From NCBI GenBank assembly GCA_016192105.1, contig JACPUV010000046.1, forward strand, positions 62,001-126,000: a stretch of DNA of 64,000 nt, given 5' to 3'. Positions 33,123-41,655 of the stretch are shown one piece after another. A program made the translations under genes and the position numbers. This DNA is from Sphingobacteriales bacterium (GTDB lineage: Bacteria; Bacteroidota; Bacteroidia; Chitinophagales; Chitinophagaceae). Under the pieces are notes generated by a model. It saw only the letters and a program-made list of their open reading frames with translations, had not been told where the DNA came from and searched no databases. Position 1 is the stretch's first letter; each line of letters starts with the position of its first letter.

Positions 33123-34199
33123 ATGAACAGTTTATATAACCAGAAGGTCATCAGCATCAACAATCTGTTTGATAACCGCTTCCTTGACACGAAGATACTG
33201 TACCTGCATTGCTTTAACAGGCTCCCGAGTTTGAATTTTATCAATCACATTGACGGGGAAAAAGCGTTTGCGGCCTTCAGTGAACGCTTCGGGAGCCGGA
33301 TTGAAAGGGTGCACCGCTACCGCTGGTACAAACAGAAAAAAAAGGAATTCCAGTTTGACCGTACCGTGATCATCCTGCAGTCGAATTGTATCGTGGAGTT
33401 TGATGATGATTATTGCGAGGTCCTGCATGACGGGACTGACGAAACCTTTGTACAGGAGCTGACCCAATTAGTCAATGCGTTTAAAGAACGGCAGCGACGG
33501 CAGCCACTTGAAATCAACCTGATTGTGCAGAACCGGAATTCCCTCGAGCTTAAGGCGATGGAGATCCGGCGGACAAAACTCGACCTGGATTTGTTTTATG
33601 AAGATGATTTTAAAGCAATCGATGAAATCATCCGGAAAAGGCTGGGTAAGAAGAAAGATAAAGGGATCGTGTTATTGCACGGTTTACCCGGAACCGGCAA
33701 GACCACCTACCTGCGTTACCTGGTAGGCAGGATCAGGAAAAGGGTTTTGTTTTTATCGCCCTCGGTGGCGGGAAACCTGATGAATCCGGATTTTATTGAG
33801 CTGCTGATTGATAACCCGGATACGGTCCTGATCATAGAAGATGCAGAAAACATCATCATGGACCGCCGGCATAACAGCAGTTCATCGGTATCCAACCTGC
33901 TGAACATTTCAGATGGCTTGCTGGCCGACTTCCTGAATGTGCAACTGGTCTGTACATTCAACAGCCCGCTGGCGGAAGTGGACAACGCCCTCTTGCGGAA
34001 AGGCAGGCTGATCGCCCGGTACGAGTTTGGCAAACTGGGGGTAGATAAAGCAAGGAGATTAAGCAAACACTTCGGGTTTGAGAAACAGATTGATGAGCCC
34101 CTGACGATTGCTGAGATCGCCAATCCGCAGGAATTGTCACAGGTGGTCAGGAAAACAGAGGGGATCGGGTTCCGGTTAGCGGAAACACTGATGAATTAA
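33123..34199 (+). CDS. AAA+ ATPase, Bcs1-like, in the RtcB cassette
   Basis: The product has 358 residues. Residues about 1-165 are an N-terminal region without known domain. The AAA+ module follows: Walker A GLPGTGKTT at about 187-195, Walker B TVLIIEDAENII, a sensor-like CTFNSP and an arginine-containing block LLRKGRLIARYEFGKL. This is the Bcs1/CDC48-type pattern. The gene sits 33 nt before rtcB on the same strand, so it is probably cotranscribed. AAA+ proteins of this kind remodel or unfold proteins or ribonucleoproteins. I infer that it acts on the RNA substrate or on RtcB. Confidence 0.9.
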   Translation: MNSLYNQKVISINNLFDNRFLDTKILYLHCFNRLPSLNFINHIDGEKAFAAFSERFGSRIERVHRYRWYKQKKKEFQFDRTVIILQSNCIVEFDDDYCEVLHDGTDETFVQELTQLVNAFKERQRRQPLEINLIVQNRNSLELKAMEIRRTKLDLDLFYEDDFKAIDEIIRKRLGKKKDKGIVLLHGLPGTGKTTYLRYLVGRIRKRVLFLSPSVAGNLMNPDFIELLIDNPDTVLIIEDAENIIMDRRHNSSSSVSNLLNISDGLLADFLNVQLVCTFNSPLAEVDNALLRKGRLIARYEFGKLGVDKARRLSKHFGFEKQIDEPLTIAEIANPQELSQVVRKTEGIGFRLAETLMN

Positions 34200-34231
34200 A
34201 TTCGGATAACAACTAATTTTAAAAGGAAGAA

Positions 34232-35659
34232 ATGAGCAAGTTAAAATTAACAGGAAAACAACTAAGAGCCATTGGCTACCCGGAAGGGCCGGTGATAAGC
34301 GTGGCCATGCAGGTGATGCATACCTGTTTCAAACATCATACGGAGGAAGCGGCGCTGGATCTGTTGCGGCAGGTATTGAATGCACCGGGGGATTACCTGG
34401 CAGATGAAGTATTCAGGCCTGTTGCGGAGAAACTGGTGCCGGCTCCGGAAACGGATGGGGCATTGATTTCCTTAAATCAAAATGGAATTGCTTTCCATGT
34501 TTTCGGGCAGGAACATATTGAAGAGGCTGCGCTGCACCAGATGTACCAGGCCGCCAAATTGCCCATTAGTGTGGCCGGGGCCCTGATGCCGGATGCACAC
34601 AGCGGTTATGGATTACCGATAGGTGGCGTGTTGGCCACCGATAATGCCGTGATCCCCTATGGAGTGGGGGTGGATATCGGCTGCCGGATGTGCCTGAGTG
34701 TATTTGATCTCGATCCGAAGGAACTGGCAGGCCGGGAATCTTTCTTTGCCCGGGAGCTGGGCGAAGCGACCTTATTTGGCAGCGGTGGCCAGTTTGACCG
34801 GGCCGCCGATCATGCGGTGATGGAGGATGAATTGTTTTATCAGTTACCCCTGCTGAAACCCCTGCATGGAAGAGCCTGGAAACAATTGGGAACTTCTGGA
34901 AGTGGCAATCATTTTGCAGAATTTGGTGTGGTGAATATTGTGCAGAAAGATGAGGTACTCGGGCTGGATGCGGGAAGTTATATTGGCTTCCTGACCCATT
35001 CCGGGTCCAGGGCATTGGGTGCCGCGATCGCCAATCATTATACCAAACTGGCTATCAGCAAACGCCACCTGCCGCAGGAAGCAAAGAACCTCGCCTGGCT
35101 GGGACTGGATGAAGAGGAAGGAATTGAATACTGGAAGGCCATGAACCTGGCGGGCGAATATGCCAGTGCCTGTCACCATGTGATACATGCTAAAATTGCA
35201 AAACAACTGGGACGCCAGCCCATACTGCGGGTGGAGAACCACCACAATTTTGCCTGGAGAGAGCAGTGGGAAGGACGGGAGGTAATTGTTCATCGCAAAG
35301 GAGCCACACCGGCCGGGAAAAATGTGCTGGGAATTATTCCCGGCTCCATGACGGCTGATGGATTTATTGTAAAAGGGAAGGGGGAATCGGCAGCGGTAAA
35401 TTCAGCTTCGCATGGTGCAGGGAGAAAGATGAGCCGTACCCGGGCCATCGCTTCGGTTACTGATAAGCAATTCAAAGACGAATTGAAAAAGTTCGGGATT
35501 AAGCTGCTCGGCGGCGGACTGGATGAATCTCCCTTTGCGTATAAGGATATTGAAGTTGTTATGCGATCCCAAAAGGCGCTGGTGGAGATGCTCGGCCGGT
35601 TTACCCCGAAGATCGTGAAGATGGATGGGGCAAAACACCGGAGCTGGGTTGTAAAATGA
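34232..35659 (+). CDS. rtcB: RtcB-type RNA ligase (GTP/Mn dependent)
   Basis: The product has 475 residues, the normal length. Metal and GMP-site motifs are visible: MPDAHSGYGLPIGG, GVGVDIGCRM with the essential cysteine, TSGSGNHFAEFG, LTHSGSRALG and SHGAGR at about residue 393 with the histidine that forms the GMP intermediate. RtcB joins RNA 2',3'-cyclic phosphate or 3'-phosphate ends to 5'-OH ends. Together with DUF458, AAA+ and the tRNA-like element it points to RNA repair, most likely of tRNAs cut by toxins. No archease, RtcA or RtcR gene is present in this window, which differs from the enterobacterial operon. Confidence 0.96.
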   Translation: MSKLKLTGKQLRAIGYPEGPVISVAMQVMHTCFKHHTEEAALDLLRQVLNAPGDYLADEVFRPVAEKLVPAPETDGALISLNQNGIAFHVFGQEHIEEAALHQMYQAAKLPISVAGALMPDAHSGYGLPIGGVLATDNAVIPYGVGVDIGCRMCLSVFDLDPKELAGRESFFARELGEATLFGSGGQFDRAADHAVMEDELFYQLPLLKPLHGRAWKQLGTSGSGNHFAEFGVVNIVQKDEVLGLDAGSYIGFLTHSGSRALGAAIANHYTKLAISKRHLPQEAKNLAWLGLDEEEGIEYWKAMNLAGEYASACHHVIHAKIAKQLGRQPILRVENHHNFAWREQWEGREVIVHRKGATPAGKNVLGIIPGSMTADGFIVKGKGESAAVNSASHGAGRKMSRTRAIASVTDKQFKDELKKFGIKLLGGGLDESPFAYKDIEVVMRSQKALVEMLGRFTPKIVKMDGAKHRSWVVK

Positions 35660-35731
35660 AAATGGAAAACCGGGAATTGATCGGTGAAAATTTATTTAGC
35701 TGAGTTTAACTAATCAATGGTTCAGTTCATT

Positions 35732-36148
35732 TTACTCCGCGGCGAATTCCAGCAAGAGTTCTTTATCAAGGTACAACAAGAGGGTCTTCCCGTTTATTTC
35801 AAACCGGTTGGCTCTGCCAAGCTGTGAAAAAAAACTTTTCTCGATTTCCTGCACCCCTTCACAATACATTTTCGTCGAGAAGAGCTGGCTGATCCGGATG
35901 GTATCATTCAGAATGAACAGGCTGCTTCCAAAACTGTTGCAACTGCCGTTTCCCCCGGCTCTTTTTTTTGTTTCATCGAATTTTATAAAGGCGCGGGTAT
36001 AGATATAGTCAACCTTATCTTTTCCGTGAATGCTTTTTAAAATCCATTGGGTCGTGTACAGGGATACGGAACCGGCCGGGGGACCCTGTTTTATTGTAAA
36101 AGAAGTGACGAGTACCAAAAGAGCGAATGCCAGGCTGATCTGTTTCAT
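35732..36148 (-). CDS. META domain protein (HslJ-like), exported
   Basis: The product has 138 residues with a short signal-like N-terminus (MKQISLAFALLVLVTSFTI). The rest is the META fold: TQWILKSIHG, then GNGSCNSFGSS and ISQLFSTKMYCEG, with two cysteines in the positions conserved in HslJ-type META proteins. These are small periplasmic or envelope proteins linked to heat-shock and antibiotic stress, with no known enzymatic activity. It is a single gene, convergent with rtcB, and appears unrelated to the RNA cassette. Confidence 0.88.
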   Translation of the reverse strand: MKQISLAFALLVLVTSFTIKQGPPAGSVSLYTTQWILKSIHGKDKVDYIYTRAFIKFDETKKRAGGNGSCNSFGSSLFILNDTIRISQLFSTKMYCEGVQEIEKSFFSQLGRANRFEINGKTLLLYLDKELLLEFAAE

Positions 36149-36241
36149 GTTAAGTGTTTATTACCGGACAGATGCAGCCCGGTTGTCGTTTGCACAAAGA
36201 CCGGCTACCGGGAAATGGTAAATTCCTGTTAACGGGGAGAT

Positions 36242-37486
36242 TTACACTTTTATATAGATCTTCTTTTTGTCCATCCAGTAGCAGATGGCCCACATGAAAG
36301 TAATCACACAAAGGGCATAAAGCAGGGAGCCGTTTTCTTTGGCGCCGGGTGTGTATATCAGAACCTTTTTATAGAGCCAGTTCCAGGGATTGATACCCTC
36401 TCCCAGTTTGACCAGGGCCAGTCCTTTGGGTAAAAAAGCGCTGAGTGCAAATACAAACAGGGCATTTTTGCCAAACACATCAAAGAAGCGGGCCAGGCCG
36501 CCCTTTATTTTTTTTATTTCGATCATATAGATCATTGTGGCAATGGTAAGGATGGCCAGCCCGGTGGTATAGATCACATAGGAACTGGTCCATATTTTTT
36601 TATTGATGGGGAAGACCATGTCCCAGCAGAATCCCGTTATGATCATTGCTACAGCGATCACAAATAAACCCGTCAGCATTTCATACATCCCGCCGCTGGT
36701 TGTGCCCGGCTGATCCGGAACGGGCAGTATTTTACTTTTCTTCTGAATATAGTCTCCTGCGAGGTAACCCAGGATCACCTGTACAATAGCAGGCAGGGTA
36801 CTCATCAGTCCTTCGGGATCGAAAGGGAGGCCTTCCCCTTTATACATATGGGGCTCGCCAAGGATCATTTTATCAATGCCGGTTCCGAACCATCCCTTCA
36901 GGCTGTAGGGATCGGCCGGGTTGCCAATATAACAGAGCATCCAGTAGATAAGCAGGAAGATAAGCCCTGCCAGGAAAGCTTTACGGGCTTTCAGGTAATA
37001 AACGAGAACAGAAGCGAAGAAATAGGCCAGGGCAATACGCTGCAGAACACCGAGGATCCGGACACCCTTTACTGTTTCCACGATATTTCCCGCTTTGTCT
37101 TTTGAATAATCAATCCAGGTAAAACCCTTGATGATGGTTATTTTCTGGAATTCAGTCGCTCCCTCTGCCAGCCGGTTCACTTCGGTAACAAATGGCCACC
37201 AGTTCAGGAACAGGCCGATCAGGAAGATCAAGGCGGATCTTTTCAGCACTTTTTTCCAGAAGGCGGCATCCCCACCTGCTTCCAGCCGGGGCATTACAAA
37301 AGACATTGCATTTCCGACGGCAAATAAAAAGAACGGAAAAACAAGGTCGGTTGGGGTCAGCCCGTGCCAGGGGGCATGTTCAAAAGGGGCATAGATATAA
37401 CTCCAGGAACCGGGATTGTTTACCAGGATCATCAGGCAGACTGTGGCACCACGAAAGACATCGAGGGAGTAAAAACGTTGATTCAC
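36242..37486 (-). CDS. Polytopic membrane protein, HGSNAT/DUF5009-like acyltransferase
   Basis: The product has 414 residues from a GTG start (complement of 37484-37486). The beginning RFYSLDVFRGATVCLMILVNNPG with the FRG signature and APFEHAPWHG, then LVFPFFLFAVGNAMSF, matches the HGSNAT-like DUF5009 family. About ten transmembrane helices follow, ending in a basic KKKIYIKV tail. The eukaryotic homolog acetylates terminal glucosamine across a membrane using a conserved histidine; an equivalent may lie in HAPWHG. Here it could acetylate a cell-envelope sugar. Substrate is unknown. It is a single gene facing away from the polysaccharide locus. Confidence 0.87.
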   Translation of the reverse strand: MNQRFYSLDVFRGATVCLMILVNNPGSWSYIYAPFEHAPWHGLTPTDLVFPFFLFAVGNAMSFVMPRLEAGGDAAFWKKVLKRSALIFLIGLFLNWWPFVTEVNRLAEGATEFQKITIIKGFTWIDYSKDKAGNIVETVKGVRILGVLQRIALAYFFASVLVYYLKARKAFLAGLIFLLIYWMLCYIGNPADPYSLKGWFGTGIDKMILGEPHMYKGEGLPFDPEGLMSTLPAIVQVILGYLAGDYIQKKSKILPVPDQPGTTSGGMYEMLTGLFVIAVAMIITGFCWDMVFPINKKIWTSSYVIYTTGLAILTIATMIYMIEIKKIKGGLARFFDVFGKNALFVFALSAFLPKGLALVKLGEGINPWNWLYKKVLIYTPGAKENGSLLYALCVITFMWAICYWMDKKKIYIKV

Positions 37487-37705
37487 CGCGGAAGTTTTGG
37501 TAGCTGAAGGTAGGGTAAAGTTCAGATTTTAGCAGGACGGAATACAGCTGCGGAAATACCGAAATTGCAAAACCGGCAGGATAATTTTCAGCGCCGGTAT
37601 CACTAAAACCAGCTTATTTGGTAATATAAAGAACAAGACCTCGTAATTCTACGAATAGTTATCAACTTATGGGGGTAAATCCTTCAAAATCCGCTGATTT
37701 TATTC

Positions 37706-37735
37706 ATTGCCCACTCACATCTTCGCCTATATTTG
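37706..37735 (+). promoter_or_regulatory. Promoter of the polysaccharide locus
   Basis: ATTG (37706-37709), an 18-nt spacer and TATATTTG (37728-37735, exact TAnnTTTG) form a good Bacteroidota promoter. The distance to the UpxY-like start is about 110 nt, leaving a long leader. Confidence 0.7.
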
Positions 37736-37744
37736 CCTCCAAAT

Positions 37745-37826
37745 TGAACAACGCTGTTCAGGAGTTTTTACGATTACACTAAAAAGCGTTGAAAATCAAT
37801 CATATAACAAAAAAATATGTGATTGA
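37745..37826 (+). promoter_or_regulatory. Structured leader ahead of the UpxY-like gene, possible attenuator
   Basis: Hairpin 1 is TGAACA-ACGC-TGTTCA (37745-37760), followed four nucleotides later by TTTTT. A competing fold pairs AACGCT (37750-37755) with AGCGTT (37785-37790) and TTTTTA (37765-37770) with TAAAAA (37780-37785). It would use the same bases and free the T-run. A third hairpin, 11 bp, spans 37796-37826 and ends 23 nt before the start codon. This is the shape of a termination-antitermination switch. Confidence 0.5.
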
Positions 37827-37848
37827 AGTGGCGAAGCTTTGAGTAAAA

Positions 37849-38358
37849 TTGACGGAATTGACAAAAAAGTGGCTAGCGATATATACCCGGCCCCGTTGGG
37901 AGAAAAAAGTAAACCAGCTTTTATCAGAAAAGGGATTCGAAAGTTATTGCCCGCTGAATAAAGTAAAACGTAGATGGAGCGACCGGATTAAAATAGTGGA
38001 AGAGCCTTTATTTAAGTCGTATGTATTTGTAAAGCTTTCCGAAAAGGACCGTATGGAAGCACGGATGACCAGTGGCGCCGTCAATTTTGTTTACTGGAAT
38101 GGGAAACCAGCTGTAATTAAAGAAAAGGAAATCAATGCCATTAAAAGATTCCTGGATGAATATGAGTACGTGGAAGCACGCCCGATGGATGTAAAAGTGA
38201 ACGAGCGGGTCATGATCACCAGCGGGACTTTTATGGGGCAGGAGGGGAAAGTACTGGAGTTGCGTCATAAAATTGCCAAAGTGGCGATTGACAGCCTGGG
38301 CTATATTTTAATAGCCCATTTTGAAAGAACTAAACTAACTTCGGCGCTGCCAAAGTAA
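37849..38358 (+). CDS. UpxY-like NusG paralog, specialised transcription antiterminator
   Basis: The product has 169 residues from TTG at 37849; a second TTG lies at 37858 and no ATG is available upstream. The N-terminal NGN domain starts KWLAIYTRPRWEKKV and includes SYCPLNKVKRRWSDR, EEPLFKSYVFVK and NFVYWNGKPA. A KOW segment follows (VMITSGTFMGQEGKVLEL). UpxY proteins of Bacteroides prevent premature termination in their own capsule locus. This one is the first gene of the locus and has a structured leader, as expected for such a factor. Confidence 0.93.
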   Translation: MTELTKKWLAIYTRPRWEKKVNQLLSEKGFESYCPLNKVKRRWSDRIKIVEEPLFKSYVFVKLSEKDRMEARMTSGAVNFVYWNGKPAVIKEKEINAIKRFLDEYEYVEARPMDVKVNERVMITSGTFMGQEGKVLELRHKIAKVAIDSLGYILIAHFERTKLTSALPK

Positions 38359-38416
38359 AGAAAAGAACCTTATTTTTTTTGCGGCCTGGCTGCAGCTTTA
38401 TTTAAAGATTTATTTA

Positions 38417-39187
38417 ATGAAATTCACCCGGATTTTCCTGTTGTTTGCACTACCTCTTTATTTTATTTCCTGTAAGCCCCTGCAAAAAATTCCCAATTAC
38501 CTGGAAAATGTAACCGATTCCACCGGCAGGGGTATGGTAAAGCTCACAGAACTGAAAATCCAGAAGAATGATCTCCTGTCAATCCAGATCTATAGCCTGA
38601 GCACCAAACCCGATCAGTCGGATGTGATCTATAACCAGCCAGCCATCGGCGGGCAGGCGCCCGGTTACCTCGTGGACAATGACGGCAATATCGAACACCA
38701 CCGCCTGGGGGTTTTTCATGCGGAAGGACTGACCAAAAATGAACTGGCAGCTGCGATCAAAAAAAGACTGAAAGAACCGGTGGAAGTGATGACAGATCCT
38801 TCTGTGATCATCCGCTTTATGAACCTGAAAGTAACCGTACTGGGACAAGTGGGTCATGAGGGACCTGTCAGTGTTCCGGGGGAACGCCTGACAATCTTTG
38901 AGGCAGTGGGACTGGCCGGAGGGATTACCGATTACGGGAAAAAGAATAATGTGAAAGTGATCAGGGAGACCAATGGGCAACGCGAAACAGCGGTACTCGA
39001 CCTGACATCCAAGGATATTTTTGATTCTCCTTTTTATAACCTGGTACAGAATGACATGGTCATCGTCGAGTCAACCCAGCAGAAAATAAAAGACGCGGAG
39101 CAGGCGAAAACCATGCAAAAAATCTCCATAGCATTTACGCTGGTAACGGTAGCAGCCACGTTGACCAATATCTTTATCAGGAATTAA
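38417..39187 (+). CDS. Outer-membrane polysaccharide export lipoprotein (Wza-like)
   Basis: The product has 256 residues. The lipobox is YFISC (Cys19). The poly-export domain (about 45-130) begins LKIQKNDLLSIQIYS and continues GYLVDNDGNIEHHRLG. It is followed by an SLBB domain (about 130-210: VTVLGQVGHEGPVSVPG, ERLTIFEAVGLAGG) and a short C-terminal hydrophobic segment (AFTLVTVAATLTNIFI). It is half the size of E. coli Wza, as is usual in Bacteroidota. It forms the outer-membrane exit for the polymer and works with the tyrosine kinase encoded next. Confidence 0.94.
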   Translation: MKFTRIFLLFALPLYFISCKPLQKIPNYLENVTDSTGRGMVKLTELKIQKNDLLSIQIYSLSTKPDQSDVIYNQPAIGGQAPGYLVDNDGNIEHHRLGVFHAEGLTKNELAAAIKKRLKEPVEVMTDPSVIIRFMNLKVTVLGQVGHEGPVSVPGERLTIFEAVGLAGGITDYGKKNNVKVIRETNGQRETAVLDLTSKDIFDSPFYNLVQNDMVIVESTQQKIKDAEQAKTMQKISIAFTLVTVAATLTNIFIRN

Positions 39188-39220
39188 TAAAGGTTTATTT
39201 AACCCATCTTATCCCTTCAA

Positions 39221-41647
39221 ATGGAAGAGACAAAATCGAATCCTCATTTTAATCCCAATAAAAATGATCTCAATAACCTGAGTTTCAGGGATCTTTTTTA
39301 TAAGTATATACGGTTCCTCCCCTTATTTATCTTATCGGTGGCGGTCACCCTCATGGGCGCCTTTTTGTATCTCCGGTACACCATACCGGTTTACAGCGCT
39401 TCCGGTACCATGGTGATCAAGAACGACCAGGCTGCGGGAAACAGGGGAGATAAAGTGGAAGAGCTGTTTGGGAATAACCGGGCGCAGAATATACAGAGCG
39501 AGATTGAAATGCTGAAATCAAGACCCCTGATGCAACGGGTGGTGGAACGGTTGAATCTCCAGTTCAGTTATTATGCTATCGGTAAAATAATAACAAAGAA
39601 CAAATACAACCAGGGCCCCTTCCTGGTGAGGGCCCGCCGGATAGCAGATTCTTCCAGTACTTTTTCATTTAAGGTCAGAAACCTTAATAGTAATGAATTC
39701 AGGATTGACGAGAACCCCACACCGATCCGGTACGGGCAGGAGTTTACCAACCGGAACGGCATTTTTGTACTGGAGAAAAACATGAATATGCCGGGTTCCT
39801 TTGAGTACAAAGTTACCTGGCAGCCAACTGTAACTGCAGCCGGGACCTTCGCTTCCGCTTTGCAGGTTTTCCCCAAAACACCCGGGACCGGTATCCTGAA
39901 CATCAGTATGAAGACTCCCAACCCCCAGTTGGGTTCGGATATCATTAACAAACTGATGGAGGAATACAGTGCCTACAGTGTGGAGCAAAAAGTACTTTCT
40001 TCCGACCAGATCCTGCACTTTATCGGGGAACGACTGGTGGATATCGGCTCCAAACTGGACAGTGTACAGCGGATGTATCTCGATTACCAGACCCGCTACA
40101 ACCTGATCGATGCGGATGTACAGTCAGGCAATTATTTCAGCATCATCAGCGAATCAGACAAATCGGTCAACGAACAAAACCTAAAACTGGGTGTGGCCGG
40201 GATGCTGGATGATTACCTGTCGGATAAAAAAAATGAATTCAATAAAGTAGTGGTTCCCTCCAGTCTCGGGCTGGATGATCCCACCCTGAATGACCTGGTC
40301 TCTTTATACAACAAAGCCCAGATCGACCGCAAACTGCTGGTGGACGGAAATGTACCCGTTGGAAACCCGGCGGTAAAAGAACTGGACGGGCAGGTAGAAA
40401 AAATAAGGGTCAGTATCCGGGAGAACCTGCGCAATATCAAAGCCGCGACCGGAGATGCACTGCAGGGAGTGAAACGCAGGGGAAGCCTGAGCGAAGAACA
40501 ATTGCGGGCCATGCCGGTTAAGATCAAGGAACTGGCGGAGATTAAAAGACAAGTCGAGACCTACCAGGGATTGTTCAAACTGTTTACAGAAAAGAAAGAA
40601 GAAACCGCCATCTCCAAAGCTTCCACGATCCCCAATTCGGAGATCATTGACCGCTCGTATCCCAACCTGCAACCTGTAAGCCCTAACCGGCGCTCCATCC
40701 AGGCACTGGCAGTATTACTGGGATTGGCGATCCCTGCATTGTTCATATTTATCAGCGAAGTACTCAATGATAAAGTGACCACGCGTTTCGATATAGAAAA
40801 GATTACCGAAGCACCGATCCTGGGCGAAATTGGTCACTCGTATTCAGATGAAACCCTGGTGGTAAGCAAGACAACCCGCAGCATGGTGGCTGAACAGTTC
40901 CGGATCATCCGGTCCAACCTGCAGTATGTGCTGGGCAAAAAGGAAAAAGCGGTGATCATCACGACTTCTTCCTTCAGCGGGGAAGGCAAGTCCTACGTTT
41001 CCACCAATATGGGAGCCGTACTGGCGCTGGCCGGTAAGAAAACCATTATTCTTGAATTTGATATTCGGAAACCCAAAGTGCTGACCGGACTGGGTATTTC
41101 CAGGGGGGGCGGTATCACGAATTTCCTGGTAGGTAAAACGAATAATATCCAGGAACTGATCCGCGAAGTGCCGGAACATGAAAACCTGTTTGTCCTGGGA
41201 TGCGGACCCGTACCTCCGAACCCGGCTGAACTGCTCCTGGATCCCCGGCTGGACGAGCTATTTGACTGGCTGAAGAAAAATTTTGATATCGTGATCATTG
41301 ATACAGCGCCGGTGGGAATGGTGAGTGATGCCATGACACTCAGTAAATTTGCTGATTGTACTTTGTACCTCGTACGCCAGTCACATACCTTCAAGAAGCA
41401 GATCGCCCTGATCGATGAATTTTATGTGGCGCAAAAACTGCCAAAGGTCTCCATTATTATCAATGATGTCAAACTCAAACCCGGTTATGGATATTATGGC
41501 TATGGCCGCTACGGTTACGGGTATGGGTACGGATATGGCAGCTATTACGAAGAGGAATCTGCTCCCGACAATTTCCTGGACCGCCTATTCGCCGGCCTTG
41601 AGATTCGCCGCCTCCTGGGATTAAAAAAGAAAAAAAGAAAAAAATAA
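39221..41647 (+). CDS. Wzc-like chain-length protein with BY-type tyrosine kinase
   Basis: The product has 808 residues. The N-terminal Wzz domain has one transmembrane helix near residue 35, a long coiled-coil periplasmic part and a second helix near 505. The cytoplasmic kinase has Walker A TTSSFSGEGKS at about 580, Walker A' IILEFDIRKPKV and Walker B IVIIDTAPVG. The tail carries a glycine-tyrosine cluster (about 753-778, at least ten tyrosines) that is the expected autophosphorylation site, then a basic end (LKKKKRKK). It controls chain length and export together with the Wza-like protein. No matching tyrosine phosphatase gene was found in this window. Confidence 0.95.
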   Translation: MEETKSNPHFNPNKNDLNNLSFRDLFYKYIRFLPLFILSVAVTLMGAFLYLRYTIPVYSASGTMVIKNDQAAGNRGDKVEELFGNNRAQNIQSEIEMLKSRPLMQRVVERLNLQFSYYAIGKIITKNKYNQGPFLVRARRIADSSSTFSFKVRNLNSNEFRIDENPTPIRYGQEFTNRNGIFVLEKNMNMPGSFEYKVTWQPTVTAAGTFASALQVFPKTPGTGILNISMKTPNPQLGSDIINKLMEEYSAYSVEQKVLSSDQILHFIGERLVDIGSKLDSVQRMYLDYQTRYNLIDADVQSGNYFSIISESDKSVNEQNLKLGVAGMLDDYLSDKKNEFNKVVVPSSLGLDDPTLNDLVSLYNKAQIDRKLLVDGNVPVGNPAVKELDGQVEKIRVSIRENLRNIKAATGDALQGVKRRGSLSEEQLRAMPVKIKELAEIKRQVETYQGLFKLFTEKKEETAISKASTIPNSEIIDRSYPNLQPVSPNRRSIQALAVLLGLAIPALFIFISEVLNDKVTTRFDIEKITEAPILGEIGHSYSDETLVVSKTTRSMVAEQFRIIRSNLQYVLGKKEKAVIITTSSFSGEGKSYVSTNMGAVLALAGKKTIILEFDIRKPKVLTGLGISRGGGITNFLVGKTNNIQELIREVPEHENLFVLGCGPVPPNPAELLLDPRLDELFDWLKKNFDIVIIDTAPVGMVSDAMTLSKFADCTLYLVRQSHTFKKQIALIDEFYVAQKLPKVSIIINDVKLKPGYGYYGYGRYGYGYGYGYGSYYEEESAPDNFLDRLFAGLEIRRLLGLKKKKRKK

Positions 41648-41655
41648 TTCAGTAT

